A stretch of DNA of 8,858 bases from Spirochaetia bacterium. GTDB lineage: Bacteria > Spirochaetota > UBA12135. A program made the translations under genes and the position numbers. A model generated the notes under the pieces. It searched no databases. It saw only the letters and a program-made list of their open reading frames with translations, and was not told the origin of the DNA. Shown here in pieces: positions 1 through 7,589 of this stretch (position 1 is its first letter; each line of letters starts with the position of its first letter). The stretch is taken from positions 1 through 8,858 of the forward strand of contig DNNS01000377.1 in the NCBI GenBank assembly GCA_003497555.1. Reading direction: 5' to 3'.

Positions 1-153
1 ACGGCGCTTGTTTAAATAAAAATCAAATTTAAAACAGCCTACACCATGGCAAGAGGTATGTCGTCTAATTTTAATAGAATTTATAATCAGCATGACCAAA
101 AAACCTTATCTGGCAATTTTAAGTAGTACAATTTAGAATAACAAGTTTTCATT
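1..153. other. AT-rich non-coding stretch downstream of the AraC-family gene
   Basis: This stretch lies between the window edge and the stop codon of the minus-strand regulator. It is very AT-rich. I see no gene with a convincing ribosome binding site and no strong GC-rich hairpin followed by a T-run that would end the regulator transcript. A weak AT-only inverted repeat (7-bp arms at 11-17 and 27-33) is probably a composition effect. The neighbouring gene to the left is outside the window. Confidence 0.6.
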
Positions 154-1020
154 TCAGGAAACCGCTGCCCGGGAATTCTTCCGGTAGCGGCGCGGCGGAC
201 AGCCTGCATATTTTTTAAAAATTCGGGAAAAATAATTGCTGTCCTGAAAACCGCATTCCCAGGCAATATGCGTAATTGACGCACGGCTCTCGCTCAGCCG
301 GCTGCAAGCCTGTCTGATGCGCAGGTTGGTAATATAATTCAGGGGCGTAAAACCGGTTTCCTTCTGAAAACGACGAAAAAAAACCGTACGCGGCAAATTA
401 CTGAGATCAGCCAGGGCCTTAATACTGATTTTTTCCTGGTAATGTTTTTCAATTTCGGAAACAGCCCTGGCAATATCATCAGGCAGAACCGCGGGAGATT
501 TAAAGCGGTTTTCCGCCTCGCGCGCAAGCAGCATAAGCAGGGAAATAAAACTGCCGGTAATGGCGGTACGGAATCCGGAGTTTCGGCATAGCAGTTCCTT
601 TTCCATAAATTTTACATGCATTTTGGCTTCAGACAGTCTTTCCGGCGAGAGCAGAATAATATCAGGAGTAAAATCCCTGCGCCCGCAATTCTTTTTAAAA
701 AGCAGTTTATAACCTGCAACCTGTCTGGCTTCAGGGTGATCTTTGAGCAGATAATTATCGTTGTAATGAATCAGGCAGGTTTGAGTATGTTCAAAACGGA
801 GAAATCCATGCGGGATTTTACGGGGAATTATAAAAGCCTGTCCGTGCATAAGGGGAAAAACCCTGTTATTGACAATAACACTGCCGCCGCCGGAAAAAAC
901 CAGGCATAATTCTCCGGCATTATGCGCGTGCAATTCTTCATGTAATCCGTTTTGGAAGGAACAATTAAATTCGAAATTCCTGACAGGGAAACATCCGGTA
1001 ATAAACTGATTTTTCAGCAT
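154..1020 (-). CDS. AraC-family transcriptional regulator with N-terminal cupin domain
   Basis: This is a 288-residue DNA-binding regulator of the common two-part AraC type. Residues about 15-95 form a cupin-like ligand-sensing domain: the H31-x-H33 pair with E37, a GGG-containing strand turn, then an IIPRKIPHGF stretch typical of these beta-barrels. Residues about 180-282 form the AraC double helix-turn-helix. The first HTH starts near I198 (KALADLSNLP, FFRRFQKETGFTP) and the second near I249 (HIAWECGFQDSNYFSRIFKK), closing on the usual G-x-x-P-x-x-YR end. Length is normal for the family. The ATG start has only a weak AGG-type ribosome site, but a good promoter lies just upstream. It is divergent from the URO-D-like gene, the usual arrangement for a local regulator and its target. 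By analogy with the family the ligand is probably a small sugar or metabolite; the sequence does not say which. Family is certain, target is inferred. Confidence 0.95.
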   Translation of the reverse strand: MLKNQFITGCFPVRNFEFNCSFQNGLHEELHAHNAGELCLVFSGGGSVIVNNRVFPLMHGQAFIIPRKIPHGFLRFEHTQTCLIHYNDNYLLKDHPEARQVAGYKLLFKKNCGRRDFTPDIILLSPERLSEAKMHVKFMEKELLCRNSGFRTAITGSFISLLMLLAREAENRFKSPAVLPDDIARAVSEIEKHYQEKISIKALADLSNLPRTVFFRRFQKETGFTPLNYITNLRIRQACSRLSESRASITHIAWECGFQDSNYFSRIFKKYAGCPPRRYRKNSRAAVS

Positions 1021-1037
1021 CCTGACCTATAGGTACT

Positions 1038-1066
1038 ATTATGCTATTTTTCAGTATTATTATCAA
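1038..1066 (-). promoter_or_regulatory. Predicted sigma70-type promoter of the AraC-family gene
   Basis: Read on the minus strand there is a -35 element TTGATA (1066-1061, five of six matching TTGACA). A 17-nt spacer follows, then a -10 element CATAAT (1043-1038, five of six matching TATAAT). Transcription would begin near 1031, roughly ten bases before the ATG at 1020, leaving a very short leader. A perfect 10-bp palindrome, ACCTATAGGT at 1025-1034, sits at the expected start point. The -35 overlaps the left edge of the inverted repeat at 1063-1081. Confidence 0.6.
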
Positions 1067-1081
1067 GGAATCTTTCCTTGA
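1063..1081. promoter_or_regulatory. 19-bp inverted repeat, candidate shared operator between divergent genes
   Basis: The repeat is TCAAGGAA-TCT-TTCCTTGA, two perfect 8-bp arms around a 3-nt centre. It overlaps the -35 element of the leftward promoter and occupies the position where the -35 of the rightward promoter should be. There is no T-run after it and it lies between divergent genes, so it is more likely a protein-binding site than a terminator. AraC-family proteins more often use direct repeats, so the binding protein could be the adjacent regulator or a separate dimeric factor. Confidence 0.5.
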
Positions 1082-1088
1082 AATTTAC

Positions 1089-1094
1089 TATAAT
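1089..1094 (+). promoter_or_regulatory. Predicted -10 element of the URO-D-like gene promoter
   Basis: A consensus TATAAT lies about 39 bases before the GTG start. At the proper 16-18 base distance upstream there is no TTGACA-like hexamer, only the inverted repeat at 1063-1081. A good -10 without a -35 is what one expects for an activator-dependent promoter, which fits control by the divergent AraC-family protein. Confidence 0.5.
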
Positions 1095-1120
1095 TGGCGG
1101 GTAACTGTAATCTGCAAAAA

Positions 1121-1126
1121 AAGGAG
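1121..1126 (+). promoter_or_regulatory. Ribosome binding site that sets the GTG start at 1133
   Basis: AAGGAG is followed by six bases and then GTG at 1133-1135. The longer reading from TTG at 1094 has no ribosome site, and that codon shares a base with the predicted -10 element. This makes GTG 1133 the preferred start. Confidence 0.8.
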
Positions 1127-1132
1127 CCTGCT

Positions 1133-2311
1133 GTGAATGAAAAAAAAATAATTACCGATTTGCTTGATCAGATAGATCTGAAATATCCTCCGCAGCGCAT
1201 TCGGAAAGCCGAAATAAAATGGCGCAACTTATGGGACCCAAAAGAAACATTCCGGTTTCCGCCTCTTGCCATAGCCCGTAATGCAGCCATTCAGGGAACG
1301 CGTCATCATGCCCATCATAGCGCGGAAGAAAAATTTTTTACATTAAAGCAGCAGCTTACAGATATTTTGGCCAAGGCAGATATTCAGGATGATTATATTC
1401 CCTCCCTGCTGCTTAATATCGGGGCCTATATAATAGGTGATTGCTTTGGAGGTAATTTTATTTATCAGGGAGGCATGTATATTTTTGAGCCTTTTATCAA
1501 TAGCGCCGAAGATCTTGACCGCCTGCCGGAATTTAATCCGCAGGGAAAAAATACTCTCATGTCCCGCGCTTTGGAAATGCTGGAATATATGCTGGAAATG
1601 ACGGATGAACGGATAAAGATTGTTATTCACACCCCGCAGGGTCTGCTGGAAAGCCTCTCGGTTATGTGCGCAAGCGGTGAATTTTATATTGCCATGGCGG
1701 AAACACCGGAAAAAGTTCTGGCAGCCATAAAAAAAATAAAATGCGCCTATGAATATTATATAGAAAAACAACTGGAAATTACCGGAACAACAGGACTTAC
1801 CAATTTTGCCATGGGCTACAGTTACCGGCCCCGGGGTACAGGCATCGGAGTCGGCGAAGATATAATGGCGACTATTTCTCCGGATGATTTCAGGCCGTAT
1901 CTGCATCTGTATGAGGAAATTTCCGCGAAATTCGGCGGATTGCTTCTACATTCCTGCGGGCAGACTTTTCATCAGATTGAAAATATCTGCAACACCCCGG
2001 CGATTAAAGCCGTTCATTTTTCCCAGGTTCGTCCGCATGAATATTTTCACAGAATCACCAGACCGCTGATTATTATAAGCCAGAATGACTGGGAGGATTT
2101 TAATCATTTTACGGAATATGCCCGGGCTGTTAAAGCTTATGGATTTAGGACAGCCTTTCAGATTGAAACGCTTTCGCATTTCATGTATGCTGATGATAAA
2201 ATAAAAAGCGAGGGTTCTCTCTTGGGATGGGAGTCATACCATATCAAAAAAGTCGCCGGCATGACAGAGCAGGTAAAAAAAATACTTGAGGATGTATTTA
2301 TCGGCCCGTAA
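1133..2311 (+). CDS. Uroporphyrinogen decarboxylase (URO-D) superfamily protein, methyltransferase-like
   Basis: This is a 392-residue protein counted from the GTG start chosen for its AAGGAG site. It belongs to the URO-D/MtaA-like superfamily of TIM-barrel proteins. The clearest signature is the segment ending in HSCGQ, where H273-x-C275-G276 matches the H-x-C part of the zinc site that activates methyl acceptors in MtaA/MtbA/CmuA-type methyltransferases. It is preceded by the typical D-x-M-x-x-I-S-P-D-D-F-R-P stretch (residues 243-254). The N-terminal arginine-rich hallmark of true HemE (the RQAGRY region) is absent, so a role in haem synthesis is unlikely. No cysteine follows C286, so the third zinc ligand seen in MtaA-like enzymes is not evident. 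No corrinoid-protein gene is nearby. The substrate is unknown; demethylation of a methylated compound or another C1-type reaction is inference from the family. It is probably controlled by the divergent AraC-family regulator. Confidence 0.88.
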   Translation: MNEKKIITDLLDQIDLKYPPQRIRKAEIKWRNLWDPKETFRFPPLAIARNAAIQGTRHHAHHSAEEKFFTLKQQLTDILAKADIQDDYIPSLLLNIGAYIIGDCFGGNFIYQGGMYIFEPFINSAEDLDRLPEFNPQGKNTLMSRALEMLEYMLEMTDERIKIVIHTPQGLLESLSVMCASGEFYIAMAETPEKVLAAIKKIKCAYEYYIEKQLEITGTTGLTNFAMGYSYRPRGTGIGVGEDIMATISPDDFRPYLHLYEEISAKFGGLLLHSCGQTFHQIENICNTPAIKAVHFSQVRPHEYFHRITRPLIIISQNDWEDFNHFTEYARAVKAYGFRTAFQIETLSHFMYADDKIKSEGSLLGWESYHIKKVAGMTEQVKKILEDVFIGP

Positions 2312-2336
2312 TCGGCTTTTTATAGCATTAAAACAC

Positions 2337-2357
2337 CGGTTTTTTTGCAGAAAACCG
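2337..2357. terminator. Possible weak bidirectional terminator between convergent genes
   Basis: The inverted repeat CGGTTTT / AAAACCG has a 7-nt loop and lies in the 47-base gap between the stop codons of the URO-D-like gene and the FapA-like gene. The stem holds A/T pairs next to the loop, giving U-rich sequence on both strands, but the T-run after it is short (TTT on the plus strand). Location favours a terminator; strength is doubtful. Confidence 0.4.
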
Positions 2358-2358
2358 T

Positions 2359-4092
2359 TTACAGCGCACTGATATTAATAAAGGAATTGTCTTTAGGTTG
2401 AATTTTAATTTTGTTTTTGTTGGTCTGCAGAGTTCTGGTTGCGTCTCCGATTCTGATTTGAATATCGGGAATGGCATGATTCTGGATTTCAAGAAATATA
2501 TCCGCTTCGTTTCGGCATACGGCCATTTCTTCCAGTTTTTTGGTTTTTTCCAGCAGTTCGTTTCTTTGGGTTATCAGGGTTTTAAGTTCCAGCAGCTGTT
2601 TTTTTATAATCTCCCGGCGTACCGGCGGCAGGGAACCAATAATGGTTCCGAGATCAGGCCTGGATAAATCATAACCCGTACTGCTTTCCAGGGCGGAAAT
2701 TTTCCTGGTTAAGGCCGGAATCGTTTTTTTTATCTGTTCAAGTCCTGCGGAAACTTCCAGATCCACTCCGCATACCAGCTCGGTTTTTACCGCCGGTGAA
2801 CCTGCGGAATGCAGAAGCATGGAACAAAAGGCATTGGCTTTACCTCCTACCACTGCACCTTTGGTATTATGCTTGATATTTTTTCCCTGTACTTCAAGAT
2901 CATGGCAGAATACGCGGGCATTATACAGATAATTGCCGATTATCAGTTTTTTTCCGGCGCGCACATAGGCATCCTGGATAAAATCGATTTCAGCGTTTCC
3001 CTGCACCACCGCCGTAGTATTTATTCCCAGCAGTCCTTTTTCAATTTTTAAATTTCCGCTGCAGCTGATGCGCGTATTATCTTCCACCGAACCTTTGATG
3101 GTAATATCTCCGCCGCTTTGCACGGAAAAAGAAGCGGAAACATTGCCGTCAATAATAATATTCCGGGAATATTTAATATTGCCGGTAGAGAGATCCACAT
3201 TGCCCTTAATCTGCAGATCCGAACTGATGGCGCAGGAATTTTCATGCAGGGTGAGAATACCGGTAATGCCGGCCCGGTATAAAGTACGGTCTTCTTTTTC
3301 TTCAACAATAATGTTTTCCCCCGGTTTAAACGGCTTGTCAATCAATTCCGGAACCGGAATGGTTTTTCCGGAAATATCTATTCCCGGAGATCCGGGCCGC
3401 GCCGTTATTTTCTCTGCAATCAGGGTCTGCTCCTGTATTTCCTGAAAAGGGGAAAATTCATGAAAATCAACGCGGGACTCGGCCCTGATATTGCCTGTAT
3501 TTTCTTCAGGCTTGAGACTTTTGACATGAAATATCATGGTGCCGTGAACAGGCATTACCGGAGCTGTTCCCTGGCGGATGCATTTCTTCACGGAAAAACC
3601 GCGGTTAAGCTTTTCGATTATCTTCTTTTCATCTTCATCACAGAATGATTTTATGTTTTTATTCATGGAGTTATAATCGCCGTAAAGCTCTTCGCTGTAC
3701 TTGGCTAACAGCTCCGCCCGTCCGCTGTAAACAGGCATAATCAAAAAAAACAGGTTGATTTTTTCCCTGTCAACCGAAAGGGGATTTATTATTGAAATAA
3801 TATTATTTTCATCCATAGCCGCATATCCGGTTTTTTTTGCCAGATAATTTTTCCCGTTTTCGGCAAGTTTGACGGAAACCGTTTCGGCGTTAACCGTAAA
3901 ATTAACGGGTGTTTCGGTGCGGGGGCATGAAAAGATCAAATCGCCGGCGTTTATAAAAAACCCGGGTTCCGGTTTTTCATCTTCCCTGAAGAATGATAAA
4001 AAAGCAAAATTTTTTTTTAATATTCCGGTAAAATCATCCGCGCTGTACTGCTGCGCAGCATATCCGGCTATAATCGCGGTGTTTTCAGCCAA
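2359..4092 (-). CDS. FapA / DUF342 family beta-helix protein
   Basis: This is a 577-residue protein of the FapA (flagellar assembly protein A, DUF342) family. Residues about 20-225 form the FapA N-terminal region. Residues about 230-445 form a right-handed beta-helix-like domain made of short strand repeats with G-x-V/I turns. It includes the marker stretches RPGSPGIDISGK (232-243), DLSTGNIKYSRNIIIDGNV (300-318) and GAVVGG (412-417). Residues about 446-535 are charged and leucine-rich, likely a coiled coil, followed by a short beta tail. There is no signal peptide or membrane span, so it is expected to be cytoplasmic. Family members have been linked to flagella and polar organisation, and the fold resembles those of MinC C-terminal domain and bactofilin polymers. 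No flagellar gene is in the window. It is the last gene of the signalling operon, starts on TTG, and overlaps the preceding gene by 8 bases. I infer it is the output of that pathway. Confidence 0.88.
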   Translation of the reverse strand: MAENTAIIAGYAAQQYSADDFTGILKKNFAFLSFFREDEKPEPGFFINAGDLIFSCPRTETPVNFTVNAETVSVKLAENGKNYLAKKTGYAAMDENNIISIINPLSVDREKINLFFLIMPVYSGRAELLAKYSEELYGDYNSMNKNIKSFCDEDEKKIIEKLNRGFSVKKCIRQGTAPVMPVHGTMIFHVKSLKPEENTGNIRAESRVDFHEFSPFQEIQEQTLIAEKITARPGSPGIDISGKTIPVPELIDKPFKPGENIIVEEKEDRTLYRAGITGILTLHENSCAISSDLQIKGNVDLSTGNIKYSRNIIIDGNVSASFSVQSGGDITIKGSVEDNTRISCSGNLKIEKGLLGINTTAVVQGNAEIDFIQDAYVRAGKKLIIGNYLYNARVFCHDLEVQGKNIKHNTKGAVVGGKANAFCSMLLHSAGSPAVKTELVCGVDLEVSAGLEQIKKTIPALTRKISALESSTGYDLSRPDLGTIIGSLPPVRREIIKKQLLELKTLITQRNELLEKTKKLEEMAVCRNEADIFLEIQNHAIPDIQIRIGDATRTLQTNKNKIKIQPKDNSFINISAL

Positions 4093-4990
4093 GGCTGCCT
4101 CCGATTATATTATCGATTTTTTTAAGTAAATCAGGAGCGTCAGCCAGGGATTTCTGATGGGATAAAGCCAGGGTTATTATAGAAGCGAATCTGGTTATTT
4201 CTCCAATCATTTTCTGAAAACCGCCGCTGTCCGCATCTGCCTGTTTTCCGCTTTTTTCTTCGGCCAAAAAAACTCCAAGTAAATTTCCGCCTTTAATCAA
4301 AGGCATCATAATACGTCCAGCTTCGAGTTTTGTTTCTCCGGTCTTTTGGGCAGCTTCTCGCCCGGCGGAAGAAAGAGACTGATCCTGCGGAATGATCCAT
4401 TCGCTGCCGGAAATAGTGTAAACTCCGCAATGGCCTGACAGCGATTCCGAAAGCAAGCTGCAGGCTTTTTCCAGAACCTTGCGGGTATCGGCGTCTTCCA
4501 GCATCATGTTTAAAACTTCTGTACGGCTGTTAAGCTCCCTGGTACGCCTCTGCACTTCGAGTTCCAGAGAGGCATTGATAACTGCCAGTTCATGGGTAAG
4601 ACGTTTTTTTTCACAGACATTTTCATAAAGCTGCAGCGCATTGTTTATGGCCATAAGTAAATCGCTGTCTTCCCATGGTTTGGCAATATATCTCCAGATG
4701 TGACCGGAGTTTACAGCCCTGAGAATTGTATCCCGGTCCGAATATCCGGAAAGAGCCATACGCACGGCATCAGGCTGGATTTTTTCGGCTTTTTCCAGAA
4801 ATTCCGCTCCGTCCATTTCGGGCATGCGCATATCGGTAATAATAACGGAAACCTGATTTTCCGTCAGCCGGGCAAGAGCCTCTTTTCCGCTTTCGGCAAA
4901 CAGTACTTCATAGCCGCTGTCCCGGAATGATCTTTTTACCGCTGACAGGATATTTTTTTCATCGTCAACAAAAAGAATTTTATGTTTCAT
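4085..4990 (-). CDS. Response regulator: REC domain, coiled coil and GAF-like output
   Basis: This is a 301-residue cytoplasmic response regulator. The receiver domain (residues about 3-120) has the acidic pair D9-D10, phospho-acceptor D53 in the TDMRMPEMDG stretch, switch residues S81 and Y101, and the conserved K104 followed by P-W. Residues about 118-165 are a coiled-coil linker of the LELEVQRRTREL type that usually precedes a histidine kinase core, but none follows. Residues about 165-285 look like a GAF domain (the MMPLIKGGNLLGVFLAEE strands and a closing helix), ligand unknown. There is no DNA-binding, GGDEF or phosphatase domain. The ATG overlaps the stop of the kinase gene as ATGA, with a GGAG ribosome site a few bases upstream. 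It likely receives phosphate from that kinase and acts through protein contacts. The REC assignment is certain and the GAF assignment probable. Confidence 0.92.
   Translation of the reverse strand: MKHKILFVDDEKNILSAVKRSFRDSGYEVLFAESGKEALARLTENQVSVIITDMRMPEMDGAEFLEKAEKIQPDAVRMALSGYSDRDTILRAVNSGHIWRYIAKPWEDSDLLMAINNALQLYENVCEKKRLTHELAVINASLELEVQRRTRELNSRTEVLNMMLEDADTRKVLEKACSLLSESLSGHCGVYTISGSEWIIPQDQSLSSAGREAAQKTGETKLEAGRIMMPLIKGGNLLGVFLAEEKSGKQADADSGGFQKMIGEITRFASIITLALSHQKSLADAPDLLKKIDNIIGGSLG
4098..4102 (-). promoter_or_regulatory. Ribosome binding site that sets the TTG start of the FapA-like gene
   Basis: On the minus strand GGAGG stands five bases before TTG at 4092-4090, inside the last codons of the preceding response regulator (its GGA GGC, Gly-Gly). 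The next in-frame ATG is at residue 93, inside the conserved N-terminal region, so the TTG start is well supported. The overlap suggests coupled translation. Confidence 0.8.
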
Positions 4991-7587
4991 GTTTTCTCCA
5001 TTCCGCCCTCAAGCGGAAGTTTAATGATAAAACCGGTCTCTTTACCGGGAATGCTTTCAGCAATCAGTTCGCCTTTATGTTTTACCGCTATTATATTATA
5101 CGATATATTCAGGCCAAGGCCAGTGCCTTTACCCGGAGCCTTGGTTGTAAAAAAAGGCTCAAAAATACGTTTTTTAACTTCATCGGTCATGCCGGTTCCG
5201 TTATCATGTATTTTACAATGTACATATTTTTCGTCTGCTCCGGTAGTTATGGTAATTTTACCTTTTTTTGCGCCGAATTTTTCCTTTACGGCATGAGAAC
5301 TGTTAATCAGCAGGTTAAGCAGCACCTGATTGATTTCCCCGATATTGCATTTTACAGAGGGAATAACTCCCGGCCTGAATTCAACATCAGCGGAATACTT
5401 AAGTTCGTTATTAACAACCACCAGGGCGTTTTCCACAGCGCGGTTTAAATCAGCCATGGCCAGTTCTTCCGGCCGTCCGGGAGCGGCAAATTCACGCAGG
5501 CTTTTTACAATACGTGAAATTTTATTTATCCCCTCGCGGTTTTCGTTTATAATATCGGAAATATCGGATAAAACCGGCGAGAGCTCATTATGGATGTCCC
5601 GGGGGTCTCTTCCTTCTATTGTCTGCCCGCAGACCTGGCGGATGGTGCCTGCATACTGTTCAAGAGTTTCAAAATTGCTGGAAAGATATCCAAGCGGATT
5701 ATTTATTTCATGAGCAATACCGGCTGCCAGCTGCCCGATGGATACCAGCTTATCAGCCTGTAAAAGGCGGCTGCGGGCAGAGGCAAGTTCCTGCTCGATT
5801 TTTCTCCTTTCGGAAATATCAATATTTACTTCTGCACACATCCATTTACCGTCTTTATCCTGAAAGGGGATGGTAGTTACCAGAATAGGACGGTTGTTTT
5901 CGGCAGGCAGAGCTTCTTCGCTGACAATGGTTTTTTTTTCTTTCAGCGCCCTTATAACTCCGCAGCCCGGGCAGGGCGATGACAGGCCCATGAAATAACG
6001 GTAACATTTTTTATTATTACTGTCTCCGTAAATTTTTTTCCATTCCGGGTCAATATAAACCACATTAAATTCCGAATCGATTATATCAAGCCCGGTTCTG
6101 GTAGCGCCGAGAATAAATTCAATCTGCTTGTTGAGATTTTGAATTTTTTCTTCTACGTTTTTTCTTTCGGTAATATCGCGGAAAACCAGAACAATGCCGA
6201 AGAGATTTCCGGCTTCGTCGCGTATGGGAGCCCCGCTGTCATCTATGGGAATATGTTTTCCGTTTTTGGTGATTAATACCGTATGATTGGCCAGCCCGAC
6301 TATGCGTTTTTCACGGAGTACGCGCTCCGCAGGATTTTCGGCTTTTTCTCCGCTGTTTTCATTGATAATATTGAAAACTTCATTCATGTGCCGGCCTTTT
6401 ACTTCATGGAAATTCCAGCCGGTTAATTCCTGGGCCTGATTATTCATAAAAATAATTTTTAGTTCCGTATCTGCGGCAATTACCGCATCGCCGATGCTTT
6501 TAAGAGTTACGGAAAGAAATTCCTTTTCGTTTTTATATTCGTGCTGCAAATCGGCAAAATCCGAAATATCGGTAAAAAGACAGAGAACCCCGGCCGGACT
6601 TGAGGCGTCGGCCAAAATCGGAGAGGCGGAGAAAACAAACAGGCGGGATTTTTTTTGACCGGGCAGCGCCAACATGGCATTTTTGATTTTTTTCCCTGAT
6701 ACCGGAATCTGCTCAAGGTCTTTTTTAAACGGCATATCCGGAAAAAAATCCGCAAGCCGCCGGCCGGTAATCTCTGCATCTTTTTCCGTCAGTAAATTCA
6801 GAAATGCCCGGTTATAAAAAGCAATAGAGCCTGTATTGTCAAGCAGCAGCAGACCGTCGTTCATTTCATCAATAATCTGCTCCGCAGCATTAGACGGAGT
6901 AATCTGGAAAAGACGGTAGCGGTGTATGGCTATGGTAAAACACAGGCCGATCCAGGTCATGTGCACGGAAGTGAGTTCAGGAATTTTAATATTCCAGAAA
7001 GGAAATAAAAATACTTCAAAAATCGAAATTAATACCGGCAGCATAAAACCGGCTAACATCAGACGGGCATGTTTTTTCCGGGCGCCGGAAACGGTAAAAT
7101 AAAAACGCAGCAGAAAATATATGCCGATGATAACGCATAAAAAGAGAAACATATTGAAAATTGTATAAAAAAAAATATTTACCGGCGCACCGAGCATGGC
7201 GTATCCCCAGAATTCCCTTCTTACCTGAACAATTATCAAATCAGTAGAAATGCGCAGAATGGAAAAAAACAGGGCCGTCATGTATAAAACCGCAAGAATG
7301 ATTTTATGCTTAAAATTGAAACTCTTGCCGGTAAAAAGCAGTATGAAATGCAGATATAAGGCTCCGGTAAACGGCCAGAGAATAACGCTTTTAATCCAGA
7401 ACCGTGCTTCATCAGGGCTTTTTACAATACGGCACATATATTCGCTGAAAGCCCAGGAAGACATAATAACATATAACAGGGCAAATACCCTGTGCAGCGC
7501 CCTGTATGGATTCTGACTGAAAACAAAAACAGCAAGGGAAAAACAGCTGACCGCAGCCAAAAGTGAAATAAAACAGTATAAATTCAT
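4987..7587 (-). CDS. Membrane sensor histidine kinase: 7TM, three PAS domains, HisKA, HATPase_c
   Basis: This 866-residue inner-membrane sensor kinase should phosphorylate the response regulators beside it. Residues 1-225 hold about seven hydrophobic helices (roughly 4-24, 33-51, 64-87, 95-115, 135-161, 174-196, 205-223), matching the 7TM histidine kinase N-terminal region. Three PAS domains follow at about 236-345, 355-478 and 485-600; the second ends in the DITERK motif and the third in the similar DISERRK. The third PAS carries C528, C539 and C542 (a P-C-P-G-C-G motif). The dimerisation helix has the phospho-acceptor H626 in GIAHEINNPLG. The ATPase domain has N762 in the N box, D795-N-G-T-G in G1, the IFEPFFTTK F box (808-816), and GKGTGLGL in G2 (819-826). 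All catalytic motifs are intact. The start ATG lies two bases after the preceding stop and lacks a clear ribosome site, so translation is probably coupled. The signal sensed is unknown. Confidence 0.96.
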   Translation of the reverse strand: MNLYCFISLLAAVSCFSLAVFVFSQNPYRALHRVFALLYVIMSSWAFSEYMCRIVKSPDEARFWIKSVILWPFTGALYLHFILLFTGKSFNFKHKIILAVLYMTALFFSILRISTDLIIVQVRREFWGYAMLGAPVNIFFYTIFNMFLFLCVIIGIYFLLRFYFTVSGARKKHARLMLAGFMLPVLISIFEVFLFPFWNIKIPELTSVHMTWIGLCFTIAIHRYRLFQITPSNAAEQIIDEMNDGLLLLDNTGSIAFYNRAFLNLLTEKDAEITGRRLADFFPDMPFKKDLEQIPVSGKKIKNAMLALPGQKKSRLFVFSASPILADASSPAGVLCLFTDISDFADLQHEYKNEKEFLSVTLKSIGDAVIAADTELKIIFMNNQAQELTGWNFHEVKGRHMNEVFNIINENSGEKAENPAERVLREKRIVGLANHTVLITKNGKHIPIDDSGAPIRDEAGNLFGIVLVFRDITERKNVEEKIQNLNKQIEFILGATRTGLDIIDSEFNVVYIDPEWKKIYGDSNNKKCYRYFMGLSSPCPGCGVIRALKEKKTIVSEEALPAENNRPILVTTIPFQDKDGKWMCAEVNIDISERRKIEQELASARSRLLQADKLVSIGQLAAGIAHEINNPLGYLSSNFETLEQYAGTIRQVCGQTIEGRDPRDIHNELSPVLSDISDIINENREGINKISRIVKSLREFAAPGRPEELAMADLNRAVENALVVVNNELKYSADVEFRPGVIPSVKCNIGEINQVLLNLLINSSHAVKEKFGAKKGKITITTGADEKYVHCKIHDNGTGMTDEVKKRIFEPFFTTKAPGKGTGLGLNISYNIIAVKHKGELIAESIPGKETGFIIKLPLEGGMEKT

Positions 7588-7589
7588 AG

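Noticed and set aside
11..33. AT-only inverted repeat TTTAAAT / ATTTAAA
   Set aside because: The stem has no G/C pairs and no following T-run; it is expected by chance in such AT-rich sequence.
46..126. A 26-codon plus-strand reading frame starting ATG GCA AGA
   Set aside because: It has no ribosome binding site or promoter, no recognisable motif, and lies in AT-rich sequence; there is too little to call a gene.
1094..1132. N-terminal extension of the URO-D-like protein from TTG 1094
   Set aside because: There is no ribosome site before this TTG, and its first base is the last base of the predicted -10; the GTG at 1133 has AAGGAG at ideal distance.
1343..1906. 187-codon open frame on the minus strand
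   Set aside because: It lies fully opposite the well-supported URO-D-like gene, has no family signature, and looks like an antisense shadow.
1133..2311. Naming the URO-D-like gene hemE
   Set aside because: The N-terminal HemE hallmark is absent, and the H-x-C-G motif fits the methyltransferase side of the superfamily.
3068..3445. 125-codon open frame on the plus strand
   Set aside because: It is opposite the conserved beta-helix region of the FapA-like gene and has no recognisable domain.
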